Shown in pieces: positions 1 to 9,232 of a stretch of DNA of 46,685 nucleotides (its first letter is position 1; each line of letters begins with the position of its first letter). The position numbers and the translations under genes are program-made. The stretch comes from an uncultured Bacteroidota bacterium. Its GTDB lineage: Bacteria; Bacteroidota; Bacteroidia; NS11-12g; UBA955. The stretch covers positions 1 through 46,685 of the forward strand of contig CALMKH010000138.1 of assembly GCA_937867025.1 (NCBI GenBank). Direction: 5' to 3'. Under the pieces are notes generated by a model. The model worked only from the letters and a program-made list of their open reading frames with translations, did not search any database and had not been told where the DNA came from.

Positions 1-1357
1 CTCCCATCGCACTCGCTGTCAGCGTGGCGCCACTCTGTACGACCCGCACGTCCACCGTATCGATTGTCAGATCGAGTGTAATGATGCTGTCGCATCCATT
101 TGCGTTAACCAGTGTTTGTATAAATGTTCCGCTGCTCCTGTAGGTCACCTGGTTCAAGGTATAACTTCCGCATACTCTTACCGTATCAAACATGAAGCTT
201 GGCTGCCTGAGGATCAGGACAAGTGTTATCGTACTGTCGCATCCAGACGAGCTTGTCAGTGATTGGGTGTATGTACCGCTGCTGTCATAGGTCTGACCAT
301 TGAGTACAAAACTGTCACAGGCCTCTATGGTCATTAGCGTATCCGAAGGCATGACGATGGTCAGATTGATGGTAAGCAGGCTGTCGCAACCCGAAGCGTT
401 TGTCAGTGTCTGAACATACACACCACTGCTGTCGTAAGTCTGTCCGTTAAGCATGAGACTGTCGCAGGCTGTTATGGAAATTGAGCTGTCTGACATCTCC
501 AGAATAGTAAGGTTCACAATCAGTGTGCTGTCGCATCCGGAGACATTCATAAGATTCTGCACATATATTCCGCTTTGAGTGTACGTCTGGCCGTTCAATA
601 AGAAGGTGTCGCAGGCCGTGGTCGTAAGCACTCCGGCAGAACTGTTGCGTATTGTCAGGTTGAGGGTAAGCATGCTATCGCATCCCTGCGCATTGGTCAG
701 GGTCTGGGTATATGTACCGCTGCCCGTGTAGGAAATGCCGTTCAGCGTGAACGTATCGCAGGCGGTTATATTCATCGTACTGTCCGAACTGTTGGTTATG
801 GTAAGCATCAATGTCACTACACTGTCGCATCCTTCCGCATTGGTTAATACCTGGGTATAGGTTCCGCTGCTCATATATACGCTGTCATTCAGTTCGAAAC
901 TGTCGCAGGCGGTAACCGTCATTGTCGTATCGCTGCTCATAAGGACCGTCAGCGCCAGGAAAATAAAGCTGTCGCAACCGGCATTGTTTTCAAGTGTCTG
1001 CAGGTATAAGCCGCTTTCAAGGTAGACGCTGTCGTTCAGGACAAAACTGTCGCACGCTGTCATGATCATAACCGTGTCGGTGCTGTTGAGAATGGTTAGC
1101 TCCAGTGTCAGGAAACTGTCGCATCCACCAGTATTCTGTAACACCTGCATATATGTACCACTTTCTGAATAAGAACTGTCATTAAGCGTGAACGTGTCAC
1201 AGGATTCAACCACCAGGGTGTCATACGTATCCACGCATTGGGCGCTTGAACCGGAATGGAAACACACAGCAAGGAGAAACAGGAATACACCCTTTAAGCA
1301 CGTCAGGGCTTTTTTGCCGGTTTCCGGAAATTTAAGTTTTGTAAATTTGTGTATCAT
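1..1357 (-). CDS. Secreted tandem-repeat surface protein, N-terminal part (C-terminus lies beyond window edge)
   Basis: Open minus frame from ATG at 1357 (MIHKFTKLKFPETGKKALTCLKGVFLFLLAVCFHSGSSAQCVDTYDT...) to position 1 with no stop. Signal peptide, then 8 repeats of the form CDSFxLNGQTYxxSGxYxQTLTNAxGCDSxxTLNLTI, ending in ...DVRVVQSGATLTASAMG. Absent from the ORF track because it runs off the edge. Confidence 0.88.
   Translation of the reverse strand, partial: MIHKFTKLKFPETGKKALTCLKGVFLFLLAVCFHSGSSAQCVDTYDTLVVESCDTFTLNDSSYSESGTYMQVLQNTGGCDSFLTLELTILNSTDTVMIMTACDSFVLNDSVYLESGLYLQTLENNAGCDSFIFLALTVLMSSDTTMTVTACDSFELNDSVYMSSGTYTQVLTNAEGCDSVVTLMLTITNSSDSTMNITACDTFTLNGISYTGSGTYTQTLTNAQGCDSMLTLNLTIRNSSAGVLTTTACDTFLLNGQTYTQSGIYVQNLMNVSGCDSTLIVNLTILEMSDSSISITACDSLMLNGQTYDSSGVYVQTLTNASGCDSLLTINLTIVMPSDTLMTIEACDSFVLNGQTYDSSGTYTQSLTSSSGCDSTITLVLILRQPSFMFDTVRVCGSYTLNQVTYRSSGTFIQTLVNANGCDSIITLDLTIDTVDVRVVQSGATLTASAMG
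61..1210 (-). repeat. Coding tandem repeat, about 8 units of 147 bp (49 aa)
   Basis: The conserved 'tcgca(t/a)cc' word recurs with cgc at 91, 238, 385, 532, 679, 826, 973 and 1120, every interval exactly 147 bp. Confidence 0.93.
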
Positions 1358-1603
1358 AGAGAGAGTTGATTTTAACAATGCAAAATTCCGTTGCCAAAAA
1401 TTGAAATTCTTGCAACACTTTAAAAATATCTTACAGGATTTCTCATCTTGAAACCCTTGTCACCGCTTGGTTCTCAGACATTCAACAATGAATATACCTG
1501 ATTTAGACCTTATTCAGGAAATGAAACAGGAAACGCGTATATAAACATATATACAGCATGCATGTAAAACTGAAAGGGTAAAAATTCTTTTGGAAAAAGG
1601 CTA

Positions 1604-3118
1604 TCAGTTTCCTGCACTCTGCAATATCTCGTCTATCAGACGCCTGTCATTGCTCAGCCTTGGCACTTTATGCTGGCCACCCAGCTTTCCTTTTTTCTTC
1701 AGCCAGTTGTAGAATGTATTGTTGGGCATAGACTGAATTTTAGGCATGCGCAAGGCTATGTCCTTGTGCCGTTTTGCCTCGTAATCGCTGTTCACTTCTT
1801 TCAGTTTGCTGTCGAGCGCCGAAGCAAAATCCTGTATGCTGTGCGGTTCCTTTTCAAACTCTATCAGCCATTCATGCGCGCCATTTTCCCTGCTTGCCAG
1901 ATACACGGGCGCTGCTGTATATTCCCTTACTTTGCTGTCGGTAACACTGCAGGCATGGGCTATAGCTTTTTCTGCATTTTCAATAACCACTTCCTCTCCG
2001 AACGCATTGATGAACAGTTTAGTCCTCCCGGTTATTGTAAATTTATATGGATTGGTGGACGAGAAAATGATAGTATCACCAAGCTGGTAACGCCATAATC
2101 CGCTGTTGTTGCTAATAATAATGGCATAGTTTACGCCTTTTTCCACTTCGCCCAGAAGACATGCCGGCGGATTCGCCTGGTCGAGATCGCTCACTTTTAC
2201 AAATTCGTAAAAAATACCGTAATCGGGCATCAGCAGCAGTGAAGGATCGGAAAGATCATTCTGCAGACCGAAAAAACCTTCACTTGCATTATAGGTTTCA
2301 AGATATCTCATGCCACTGTTCCGGATCATTTTCTGGAACAGGTCGCGGTACGGAACAAAACTTACGCCTCCATGTATATACAGCTGCAGGTTAGGCCATA
2401 TATCGGAAACATTATCCGTTCCTTTCATGGCCATCAGTTTTTCCATTAATACAATGGTCCAGGTAGGAACTCCTGAAATACTGGTAACATTCTCCGTTAT
2501 CACCTGGTTGGCCATTTTTTCCAGCTTCAGTTCCCAATCGTCCATCAGGGCAATGGATTTATCGGGCGTCTTAAGGAGGTTGACCCAGGTCGGCATATTG
2601 TTCATCAGCACGGCGCTCAGATCGCCATAGAAAGAGTTTTCATTGAACGAATTGATTTTGTGACTTCCGCCGATAAGCAGGCTCTTGCCGTCAAAGATGC
2701 CGGTTTCGGGCTCACTCAGGCAATAATATGTAAGCACGTCTTTCCCGCCTTGAAAATGACATTCTTCCAGTGTTTCATAACTTACAGGTATGAATTTGCT
2801 TTTGTCATTGGTGGTTCCGCTGCTCTTTGCAAACCATATAATTTCACCGGGCCAGAGGACGTTTGTATCTCCCCTCATAACCTTTTCAATATACGGCTTC
2901 AGTGATTCGTAATCCTGTATCGGAAACCTGTTCTTAAAGTCATTATAAGAGCTGACGGACTTGAAATCGTAGTGTCTTCCCCATTCCGTGTCCCGCGCAT
3001 CATCTATCAGCCTTCTCAAGACGTTCAACTGCACTTCGGCGGCATTTTTCACAGCGGTGTCCAGAGCGGTGATACGCTTCCTGAAATACCAGCTCATCAT
3101 TGTACTTAAGACTGCCAT
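1604..3118 (-). CDS. GH3 auxin-responsive promoter family protein (acyl-adenylate/amide synthetase-like)
   Basis: 504 aa; SSGTTNDKSKFIPVS, YNASEGFFGLQ, YQLGDTIIF and TGRTKLFINAFGEEV are GH3-family hallmarks. Confidence 0.85.
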   Translation of the reverse strand: MAVLSTMMSWYFRKRITALDTAVKNAAEVQLNVLRRLIDDARDTEWGRHYDFKSVSSYNDFKNRFPIQDYESLKPYIEKVMRGDTNVLWPGEIIWFAKSSGTTNDKSKFIPVSYETLEECHFQGGKDVLTYYCLSEPETGIFDGKSLLIGGSHKINSFNENSFYGDLSAVLMNNMPTWVNLLKTPDKSIALMDDWELKLEKMANQVITENVTSISGVPTWTIVLMEKLMAMKGTDNVSDIWPNLQLYIHGGVSFVPYRDLFQKMIRNSGMRYLETYNASEGFFGLQNDLSDPSLLLMPDYGIFYEFVKVSDLDQANPPACLLGEVEKGVNYAIIISNNSGLWRYQLGDTIIFSSTNPYKFTITGRTKLFINAFGEEVVIENAEKAIAHACSVTDSKVREYTAAPVYLASRENGAHEWLIEFEKEPHSIQDFASALDSKLKEVNSDYEAKRHKDIALRMPKIQSMPNNTFYNWLKKKGKLGGQHKVPRLSNDRRLIDEILQSAGN

Positions 3119-3149
3119 GGGAACGGAAAAGATTAAAAGGTAGTTTGCG

Positions 3150-3157
3150 CAAATATA
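3150..3157 (-). promoter_or_regulatory. Putative -7 element TATATTTG upstream of the GH3-family gene
   Basis: Plus-strand caaatata; matches Bacteroidota TAnnTTTG; about 30 nt upstream of the ATG at 3118. Confidence 0.5.
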
Positions 3158-3230
3158 AAGAAGTTTATGAATTTAGCCACGCATTTTATTGTTTTTTAAA
3201 TACCTTCGCGCATATTGTTTCAGCTTCTTT

Positions 3231-4247
3231 ATGATGGACCGGCCCATAAAAATAAAGCCCTTATGGCATATCATGATTTTTGTCATGCTGGGTTGCGGTT
3301 CGCGCACACCGGACGTCAATGAAAACATGCAGGTGTCCGCGAAATGGAGTGAGATTCCTCAAAAAATGAAGGACGTCGACGCCTGTTATATCGCCTATAT
3401 TGATTCCTCCGGAAACATAGCAGAATACTCAAAAGGGGTTGATGTCGGGGGTGAACCCGTCGATCAGAACACCCTGTTTGAGGGTGCATCCCTAAGCAAA
3501 ACTTTTTTTGCCTATGCTTTCTGGAAGGCGCTGAATACCGGTGATATCAAACCCGCCGATGTACATGCATCCATCTGTGGATCCGTATCAGGCACAATTC
3601 CTGTTTCTCCTTTTAAGTTTTTAAGTCATACCGTACCCTGCAGCGATTCATGCATTTTTCCGGACTTTAAAACCCGTAATGAATTCGCATATTCGGAAAA
3701 CGGTTACCTGGTCTTGCAAAAGGCATTTGAACGGCATATGGGAATGGACCTTGAACAGATCGCGACAAATTATATTTTCAAACCTTCCTTATTAAAGCAG
3801 GCTTCCTTTGTCTGGCAGCACACCAATACGAATTTTGTGGACGGGTATTACCAAACAGGAAAGATACACAGGCCTATTTACAAATTGACAAAACCGGCTT
3901 CCAACGGCAGTCTTTATATAAGCGGGCGCGACCTGGTGACATTTACAAAGATGCTGATAAACAGCCGGGAGCTCGATTCAATGTGCGTTCCGGTGATTCC
4001 TGTAAAGGGGTTCGATCACCTGTATTGGGGCAGGGGCATAGGCATAGAGAAAAATCACGGCCGCGAAATCGCCTGGCAGTGGGGCAGCAACTGGTCGTTC
4101 AATCATATTCTTCTGATCAACCGCAGCGACCGGTCCGCGCTTATCTGCTTAAGCAACAGTATCATAGGTGCAAAACGTATCCGTGAAACCACAAAATGGC
4201 TGCTGGGCACCGATTTCCAGCTTTTCGACTATATCAACTGGTATTGA
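3231..4247 (+). CDS. Serine hydrolase, beta-lactamase/transpeptidase-like lipoprotein
   Basis: LFEGASLSKTFFAYAFWK (SxxK), FAYSENGYLVLQKAFE (Y motif), WQWGSNWSFNH (HxG-like position), lipobox-like MLGC. ORF-track start at 3189 is TTG; ATG at 3231 preferred. Confidence 0.75.
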   Translation: MMDRPIKIKPLWHIMIFVMLGCGSRTPDVNENMQVSAKWSEIPQKMKDVDACYIAYIDSSGNIAEYSKGVDVGGEPVDQNTLFEGASLSKTFFAYAFWKALNTGDIKPADVHASICGSVSGTIPVSPFKFLSHTVPCSDSCIFPDFKTRNEFAYSENGYLVLQKAFERHMGMDLEQIATNYIFKPSLLKQASFVWQHTNTNFVDGYYQTGKIHRPIYKLTKPASNGSLYISGRDLVTFTKMLINSRELDSMCVPVIPVKGFDHLYWGRGIGIEKNHGREIAWQWGSNWSFNHILLINRSDRSALICLSNSIIGAKRIRETTKWLLGTDFQLFDYINWY

Positions 4248-4254
4248 AACATTT

Positions 4255-4285
4255 TTGGTTAATTCATTTTTTTAACGTACCTTTG
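4255..4285 (+). promoter_or_regulatory. Bacteroidota-type promoter (-33 TTG / -7 TACCTTTG) for tRNA-Leu
   Basis: TTG at 4255-4257, 20-nt spacer, TACCTTTG at 4278-4285, about 38 nt before the tRNA. Confidence 0.65.
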
Positions 4286-4323
4286 CAGCCCGTTTGAGAA
4301 AAACGTCAAGTTCTTTTAAACCT

Positions 4324-4405
4324 GCGGATGTGGCGTAATTGGTAGCCGTGCCAGACTTAGGATCTGGTGCCGAAAGGCGTGGGGGTTCGAGTCCCTTCAT
4401 CCGCA
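4324..4405 (+). tRNA. tRNA-Leu (anticodon UAG)
   Basis: Acceptor arms GCGGATG/CATCCGC, anticodon arm ccaga-cttagga-tctgg, long variable arm, T-arm gggggTTCGAgtccc, CCA not encoded. Confidence 0.95.
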
Positions 4406-4481
4406 CAAAAAACAACAGCAGGAAAACATTCTTGAAAGCATTCCTGCCTGTACCACACAAAGACAACCATCATTCATAGAA

Positions 4482-5855
4482 ATGGAATTAAATTTCAAAA
4501 AAATTGACGACCTGAACGCTACGCTGACAGTAGCCCTTGCAAAAGCCGACTACTCAGAAACAGTTGAAAAGGAACTTAAAAAATACCAGAAACAGGCCGC
4601 GATCAAGGGTTTCAGGCCCGGTTCAGCCCCAATGGGCATGATTAAAAGCATGTATGGAAAAAGCATACTCGCAGAAGAAGTCAACAGGCTGGCATCCCAG
4701 GGTCTTTACAACTACCTTAAGGAGCAGAACATTGATATTATAGCCCAGCCGCTTCCAAGCGAATCCATCCAGTCGGATATCGACCTGGATAAAAAAGAAG
4801 ATTTCGTGTTTGCTTTTGACCTGGGTCTCGCTCCCCATATCGACTTTAACATCAGTGATAAGGATGTTCTGGATAAATACATTATCGATGTGGACGACAA
4901 GGAGGTTGAAAAGGAGATCGAAACCCTTGCCAGCAGGTACGGCGAACTTACCGAGGTAGAAACTTCTGAAGAAAAGGATATCATTTATGCCGACATGACC
5001 GAGCTGAATGAGAATAACGAATCGTTTGAAGGCGGTGTTGACAAAAAACGCGTATCCCTTACTGCTGATCTTGTCAAGGATGAACAGCTCAAGAAACAAT
5101 TGACGGGCATTCGCAAGGGCGACGAGCTCACAGTAAATATCTATTCGCTTTTCAATGAAAATCATTCTGTGATCAGCAGTTCCCTCGGTATCAGCAAGGA
5201 AGCAGTTGCTGATCTCAATCCCAATTTTAAATTCACTGTAACCGAAATATCCAGGAGGGTACCTGCAGAGATTGACCAGGCCCTGTTTGATAAAGTGCTG
5301 GGAGAAGGCACTGTCAGCAGCCTTGAAGAGTTTAAAGTGAAAATCAGGGAGAACCTCGAAGCCTATTACCGCAGCGAAAGCGAGCACCAGATAGAGCATA
5401 TGATCACTCACCTGCTTGAAGACAAACATCCTGTCCCTTTGCCTGACGCATTTCTCAAGAGGTGGCTGCTGAGCAATAAGGACCAGCACTATAATGCGGA
5501 GAATATCGACGAGCGCTATGCCAATGAAGCCAAAGTGCTTAAGGAAGTCCTGATAAGGGAAAAGGCTGCCTCCATATACGATATTAAGATCGAGCAGCAG
5601 GACATAGAAGATGCATCACTGGGTTACACGCTTTCCATGTTCCGCAATTATGGCTTGCAGAATCCTGAATTTGATTTCGTTAAAAAATTCAGCGACGACA
5701 GCCTGAAAAAGAAAGAATATGTTGAACAAATGAACGATATCGCTTTAAGGCGCAAGGTGTACAACAAAATCAAGGAAATTGTATCCTATAACGAGAAACA
5801 CGTCAGTATAGAAGAATTCTATAAAATGATAGAAGCTCATAATCACCAGCATTAA
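4482..5855 (+). CDS. tig: Trigger factor
   Basis: 457 aa; N-terminal ribosome-binding region with KGFRPGSAPMGMIKSMYGKSILAEEVNRL and trigger-factor-like C-terminal domain. Confidence 0.9.
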   Translation: MELNFKKIDDLNATLTVALAKADYSETVEKELKKYQKQAAIKGFRPGSAPMGMIKSMYGKSILAEEVNRLASQGLYNYLKEQNIDIIAQPLPSESIQSDIDLDKKEDFVFAFDLGLAPHIDFNISDKDVLDKYIIDVDDKEVEKEIETLASRYGELTEVETSEEKDIIYADMTELNENNESFEGGVDKKRVSLTADLVKDEQLKKQLTGIRKGDELTVNIYSLFNENHSVISSSLGISKEAVADLNPNFKFTVTEISRRVPAEIDQALFDKVLGEGTVSSLEEFKVKIRENLEAYYRSESEHQIEHMITHLLEDKHPVPLPDAFLKRWLLSNKDQHYNAENIDERYANEAKVLKEVLIREKAASIYDIKIEQQDIEDASLGYTLSMFRNYGLQNPEFDFVKKFSDDSLKKKEYVEQMNDIALRRKVYNKIKEIVSYNEKHVSIEEFYKMIEAHNHQH

Positions 5856-5878
5856 CAGGGCAGATAATATTTTGATTT

Positions 5879-5911
5879 AAAGCCATAATCACCGGATTAT
5901 GGCTTTTTTAT
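5879..5911 (+). terminator. Intrinsic terminator after tig
   Basis: AAAGCCATAATC-ACCG-GATTATGGCTTT perfect hairpin followed by T run. Confidence 0.85.
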
Positions 5912-5998
5912 TGATTTGTTGAGCCGATCTCAAAGCCGTTATAAGCTATGTGTTTTCCCCTTTGAATGCTTGCCTGGCATATTTATGCAGCAATTGCA

Positions 5999-7417
5999 TC
6001 ACAACTTCCCGGCCAGCCCTCCCACTGTTTTTAATGCTTCTTCCACCTTATCATTCCACAACATGCCATAATTCAGTTTCAGGCAATTGTTATACTGGTC
6101 CTGTAACGTATACATCCTTCCCGGGGCAACGCTGATACCCTGTTTCATCGCCCTGTTATACAGCTCCACGGTATCGGTTTTCCTGTTGAGTTCAACCCAC
6201 AGCTGCATGGCGCCTTGCGGTCGTGTTACCCTGGTATCCGCCGGAAAATACTCGCTTATGCACCGCTGCATCTGCAGCGAATTCCTGTGAAGCACCATCC
6301 TTAAACGCCGCAGGTGGTTTTCATAACGGCCATTCTCCAGGAAACTTCCTATCGCTTCATGCGTGATGGAAGTACAATACAACGAGTGATACATTTTAGT
6401 CCTTTCAATCTTTTCCCTGAATTGTCCCGGAGCCACCCAGCCTACCCTGTATCCCGGAGCAAGCGTTTTTGAAAATGACCCGCACCATAACACAATGCCG
6501 CTTTCATCAAACGTCTTGCAGTTCAAGGGTCGTTGTTTACCATAATACAGATCACCGAACAAATCGTCTTCTATCAACGGTACATGGTGTTTTTCCATCA
6601 GCCGTACCACTTCTTTCTTATGTTCATCCGGCATGCAGCTTCCCAGGGGATTACTGAAATTGCTGACCAGCAGGCATAATTTGACTTTCTTTTTCTCGAG
6701 CGCCTTTTTAAGAGCATCCGGATCGATTCCCGTAGCCGGATGTGTAGGCAGCTCAAGTACATTTAGTCCTTGCAGGCGCGCCAGTTGCAGGATACCAAAA
6801 TACACAGGGCTTTCAACGGCAATGGTATCGCCTTTCTGAGCGAGCGCCATCATGCAGAACGATAATGCATCCATGCATCCCGAGGTCGGCACAATATCAT
6901 CCGCCTTGAGTTTTCCTCCCCACAATAACGACCTTAAGGCTATTTGTTTCCTGAGCTTGGAATTGCCCTGGCGGTCGTAATCAATACCGCTTTCCGGCAA
7001 TTCACGCGTCGCATTGATAATGGCCTTGTTCAGTTTGGCTACCGGCAATAACTCCGGTGACGCCACACCCGATGAAAGCATGATTTTCACCTTTGCAGAA
7101 TTTTGCGCTATGGCCGAAATGATATCACCGACATCCTCGCCCGGCTTCGCAATGATTGGCTGGCTCGGAGAAGGTGCGTTTCGAAAATACTTATGGGCAT
7201 AGGAGACATAATAGCCCGATTGAGGTCTCGATTCGATAAGCCCGCGGCTTTCCAGTTCAAAATAAGATTGCTGGGCGGTCGTCAGGCTTACCCCGCGCTC
7301 AATACAAATCGTCCTGAGGGAAGGAAGCCTGTCGCCCACTTTTAACACCTCGTGCTTGATCTGCTCCTCAATATGGTTGGCAATTCCCATGTAAAGAAGT
7401 TCTTTTTTCCTTATCAT
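5999..7417 (-). CDS. MocR/PdxR-type GntR regulator with aminotransferase-like domain
   Basis: N-terminal winged helix (LPSLRTICIERGVSLTTAQQSYFELESRGLIESRPQSGYYV) and fold-type I PLP domain (VSNFSNPLGSCMPDEHKK, GSFSKTLAPGYRVGWV). ATG at 7417 preferred over TTG at 7441, which overlaps a -7-like element. Confidence 0.88.
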   Translation of the reverse strand: MIRKKELLYMGIANHIEEQIKHEVLKVGDRLPSLRTICIERGVSLTTAQQSYFELESRGLIESRPQSGYYVSYAHKYFRNAPSPSQPIIAKPGEDVGDIISAIAQNSAKVKIMLSSGVASPELLPVAKLNKAIINATRELPESGIDYDRQGNSKLRKQIALRSLLWGGKLKADDIVPTSGCMDALSFCMMALAQKGDTIAVESPVYFGILQLARLQGLNVLELPTHPATGIDPDALKKALEKKKVKLCLLVSNFSNPLGSCMPDEHKKEVVRLMEKHHVPLIEDDLFGDLYYGKQRPLNCKTFDESGIVLWCGSFSKTLAPGYRVGWVAPGQFREKIERTKMYHSLYCTSITHEAIGSFLENGRYENHLRRLRMVLHRNSLQMQRCISEYFPADTRVTRPQGAMQLWVELNRKTDTVELYNRAMKQGISVAPGRMYTLQDQYNNCLKLNYGMLWNDKVEEALKTVGGLAGKL

Positions 7418-7513
7418 AGCTTTTAAAACTGTAGTGGTCAAAAATAAATATTTTGTATCTGTACTGCCAAGGATTAATCCATTTATTTTGTGTCCTGATA
7501 ATCAAATTGAATT

Positions 7514-8113
7514 ATGCTCTGGATTGATGAACCTGTAACGCTCCGCGGGCGTGCAATTGACCTGCTTCCCCTTGACCGGACCCATTTTCCGGTGCTCGAA
7601 AATATCGCATCCGATAAACGCATATGGGAATTCATGTCCTTTCCCTGCGACAATGCCGGCGCTTTCCAAAAACAATACGATCTGGCGCTCGAGGAACGCG
7701 ACAAGGGCATACAATACCCGTTTGTCATTTATCATAAAAAAGATCAGCGTATCATCGGGGCCACGCGTTATCTTGAGATGGTGCCGGCCCACAGGAAACT
7801 TGAGATCGGATGGACCTGGCTGAATCCCCAGTACTGGGCAAGCGATGTCAATCCCGAATGCAAACTGCTCCTGCTCACACATTGTTTCGAAAAGCTTCAT
7901 ACCAGCCGGGTGACATTACGGACATCCGAGTTCAATATACGTTCGCGCAAGGCGATCGGCAAGATAGGAGCCAGTTTTGAAGGTATAATTCGCAACGATA
8001 TCATCACGGCCAACCAGACAAAACGCAACTCTGCCTGGTTCAGTATTATTGAGGAAGAATGGCCGGCGGTGAAACAACAGCTGACGGCATTTCACAGATC
8101 ACGGTCACAATAA
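7514..8113 (+). CDS. GNAT family N-acetyltransferase (RimJ/RimL-like)
   Basis: 199 aa; LPLDRTHFPVLENI, RIIGATRYLEM, KLEIGWTWLNPQYW, NIRSRKAIGKIGASFEGIIR. Confidence 0.85.
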   Translation: MLWIDEPVTLRGRAIDLLPLDRTHFPVLENIASDKRIWEFMSFPCDNAGAFQKQYDLALEERDKGIQYPFVIYHKKDQRIIGATRYLEMVPAHRKLEIGWTWLNPQYWASDVNPECKLLLLTHCFEKLHTSRVTLRTSEFNIRSRKAIGKIGASFEGIIRNDIITANQTKRNSAWFSIIEEEWPAVKQQLTAFHRSRSQ

Positions 8114-8144
8114 TTCCTTTTTTTACACATAAAACTTCCAAAAG

Positions 8145-8651
8145 ATGACCTTATCAGGATTCACTTTCAGAGACGCCGTCATGGACGACAAGCCGCAGCT
8201 ACAGGCACTGGGGCTGGCAGCCTACAGGCAGCACCGTCTTGCCCTTGGCGAAGAGAACTGGCAAAAGATGGAACATATCTTATCGCTTGCCAACCATTAC
8301 GATCCGCTACTGGAATACGCAAAGGGGGTTTTATGCGAAGAGGGGGACAGGGTCATAGGCATGGCATTCCTGATGCCGCACGGACATCCTACCGCGCTGT
8401 TCGAAAAGGAATGGTCGTATATCCGGATGGTTGGAGTCGATCCGGCATATTCAGGACTTGGCATCGCAAAAACACTTACCCGGAAATGCATAGACGCTGC
8501 CAGGGAATCGGGTGAGAGATACATTGCCCTGCACACATCCGAAGTCATGCACGCCGCAAGGCATATCTACGAAAGTCTTGGTTTCAGCATACTGAAGGAG
8601 ATCGAACCGATGTTCGGCATCCGCTACTGGATATACCTGATGAAACTCTGA
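8145..8651 (+). CDS. GNAT family N-acetyltransferase
   Basis: 168 aa; IRMVGVDPAYSGLGIAKTLTRKCIDAARESG is motif A, followed by LHTSEVMHAARHIYESLGF. Confidence 0.85.
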   Translation: MTLSGFTFRDAVMDDKPQLQALGLAAYRQHRLALGEENWQKMEHILSLANHYDPLLEYAKGVLCEEGDRVIGMAFLMPHGHPTALFEKEWSYIRMVGVDPAYSGLGIAKTLTRKCIDAARESGERYIALHTSEVMHAARHIYESLGFSILKEIEPMFGIRYWIYLMKL

Positions 8652-8658
8652 CCCTGTT

Positions 8659-8994
8659 CTAATTATTCTGTGCTCCGGCATCGATCCAGCAGATGATCTT
8701 GTTTTTCTCATCATCGCTTAACGTATGGTCCTTGGGCATGGAACCATTGGCTACGGCCGGGCGGATACGGTCCTTTGCGGCACTTACCTGGCTGTGGCTG
8801 GTGAGAGGTCCCGGCCCGTTGCTGCTTCCGGCGGCGTGGCATCCGGATCTGGCACAATGGCTTGCAATTATCGGACTGACATCTGATGTGTATGATTTCG
8901 CTCCCCCGCTGCAATCGGGTGTAAACTTCTTATCCTTTTTACAGGTAGCAAAAACCAGAATTGCCAGTGAAAGAATCAGTAAATTGTTTTTCAT
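8659..8994 (-). CDS. Small c-type cytochrome-like lipoprotein
   Basis: Start MKNNLLILSLAILVFATCKKDKK (lipobox); single CARSGCH heme-like motif and downstream GSMP; ends ICWIDAGAQNN. Confidence 0.7.
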   Translation of the reverse strand: MKNNLLILSLAILVFATCKKDKKFTPDCSGGAKSYTSDVSPIIASHCARSGCHAAGSSNGPGPLTSHSQVSAAKDRIRPAVANGSMPKDHTLSDDEKNKIICWIDAGAQNN

Positions 8995-9232
8995 AATGCT
9001 TGTTTTGTATTCATCGTGACATAGATAAAACAATAAGCAGAATCAGGCGTTTAAGTCCCTGACAAACTGCCAAAAATCATTTTTTGTCCGGGATATTCCA
9101 TAATTGCTCTCTGGTACGGGATTTGAGGTGTATAGCGGAGATTGGAAGGCATTTATCTAAAACCTCAAGTTTTTTACTGCCTTTTTGTCATTAAGCGTAA
9201 AAATTGTATTAATATTGTGTCGATTAGAAATT

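Noticed and set aside
61-1210. CRISPR-like periodicity
   Set aside because: The period is a multiple of 3 in an open reading frame, with units divergent at the DNA level and no short identical repeat/spacer structure.
1108-1290. 60-aa minus ORF and overlapping plus ORF 1188-1451
   Set aside because: Out of frame with the repeat protein, whose frame is supported by signal peptide and 49-aa repeats.
4623-5489. 288-aa minus-strand ORF
   Set aside because: Fully antisense to trigger factor with no recognisable protein features; shadow ORF.
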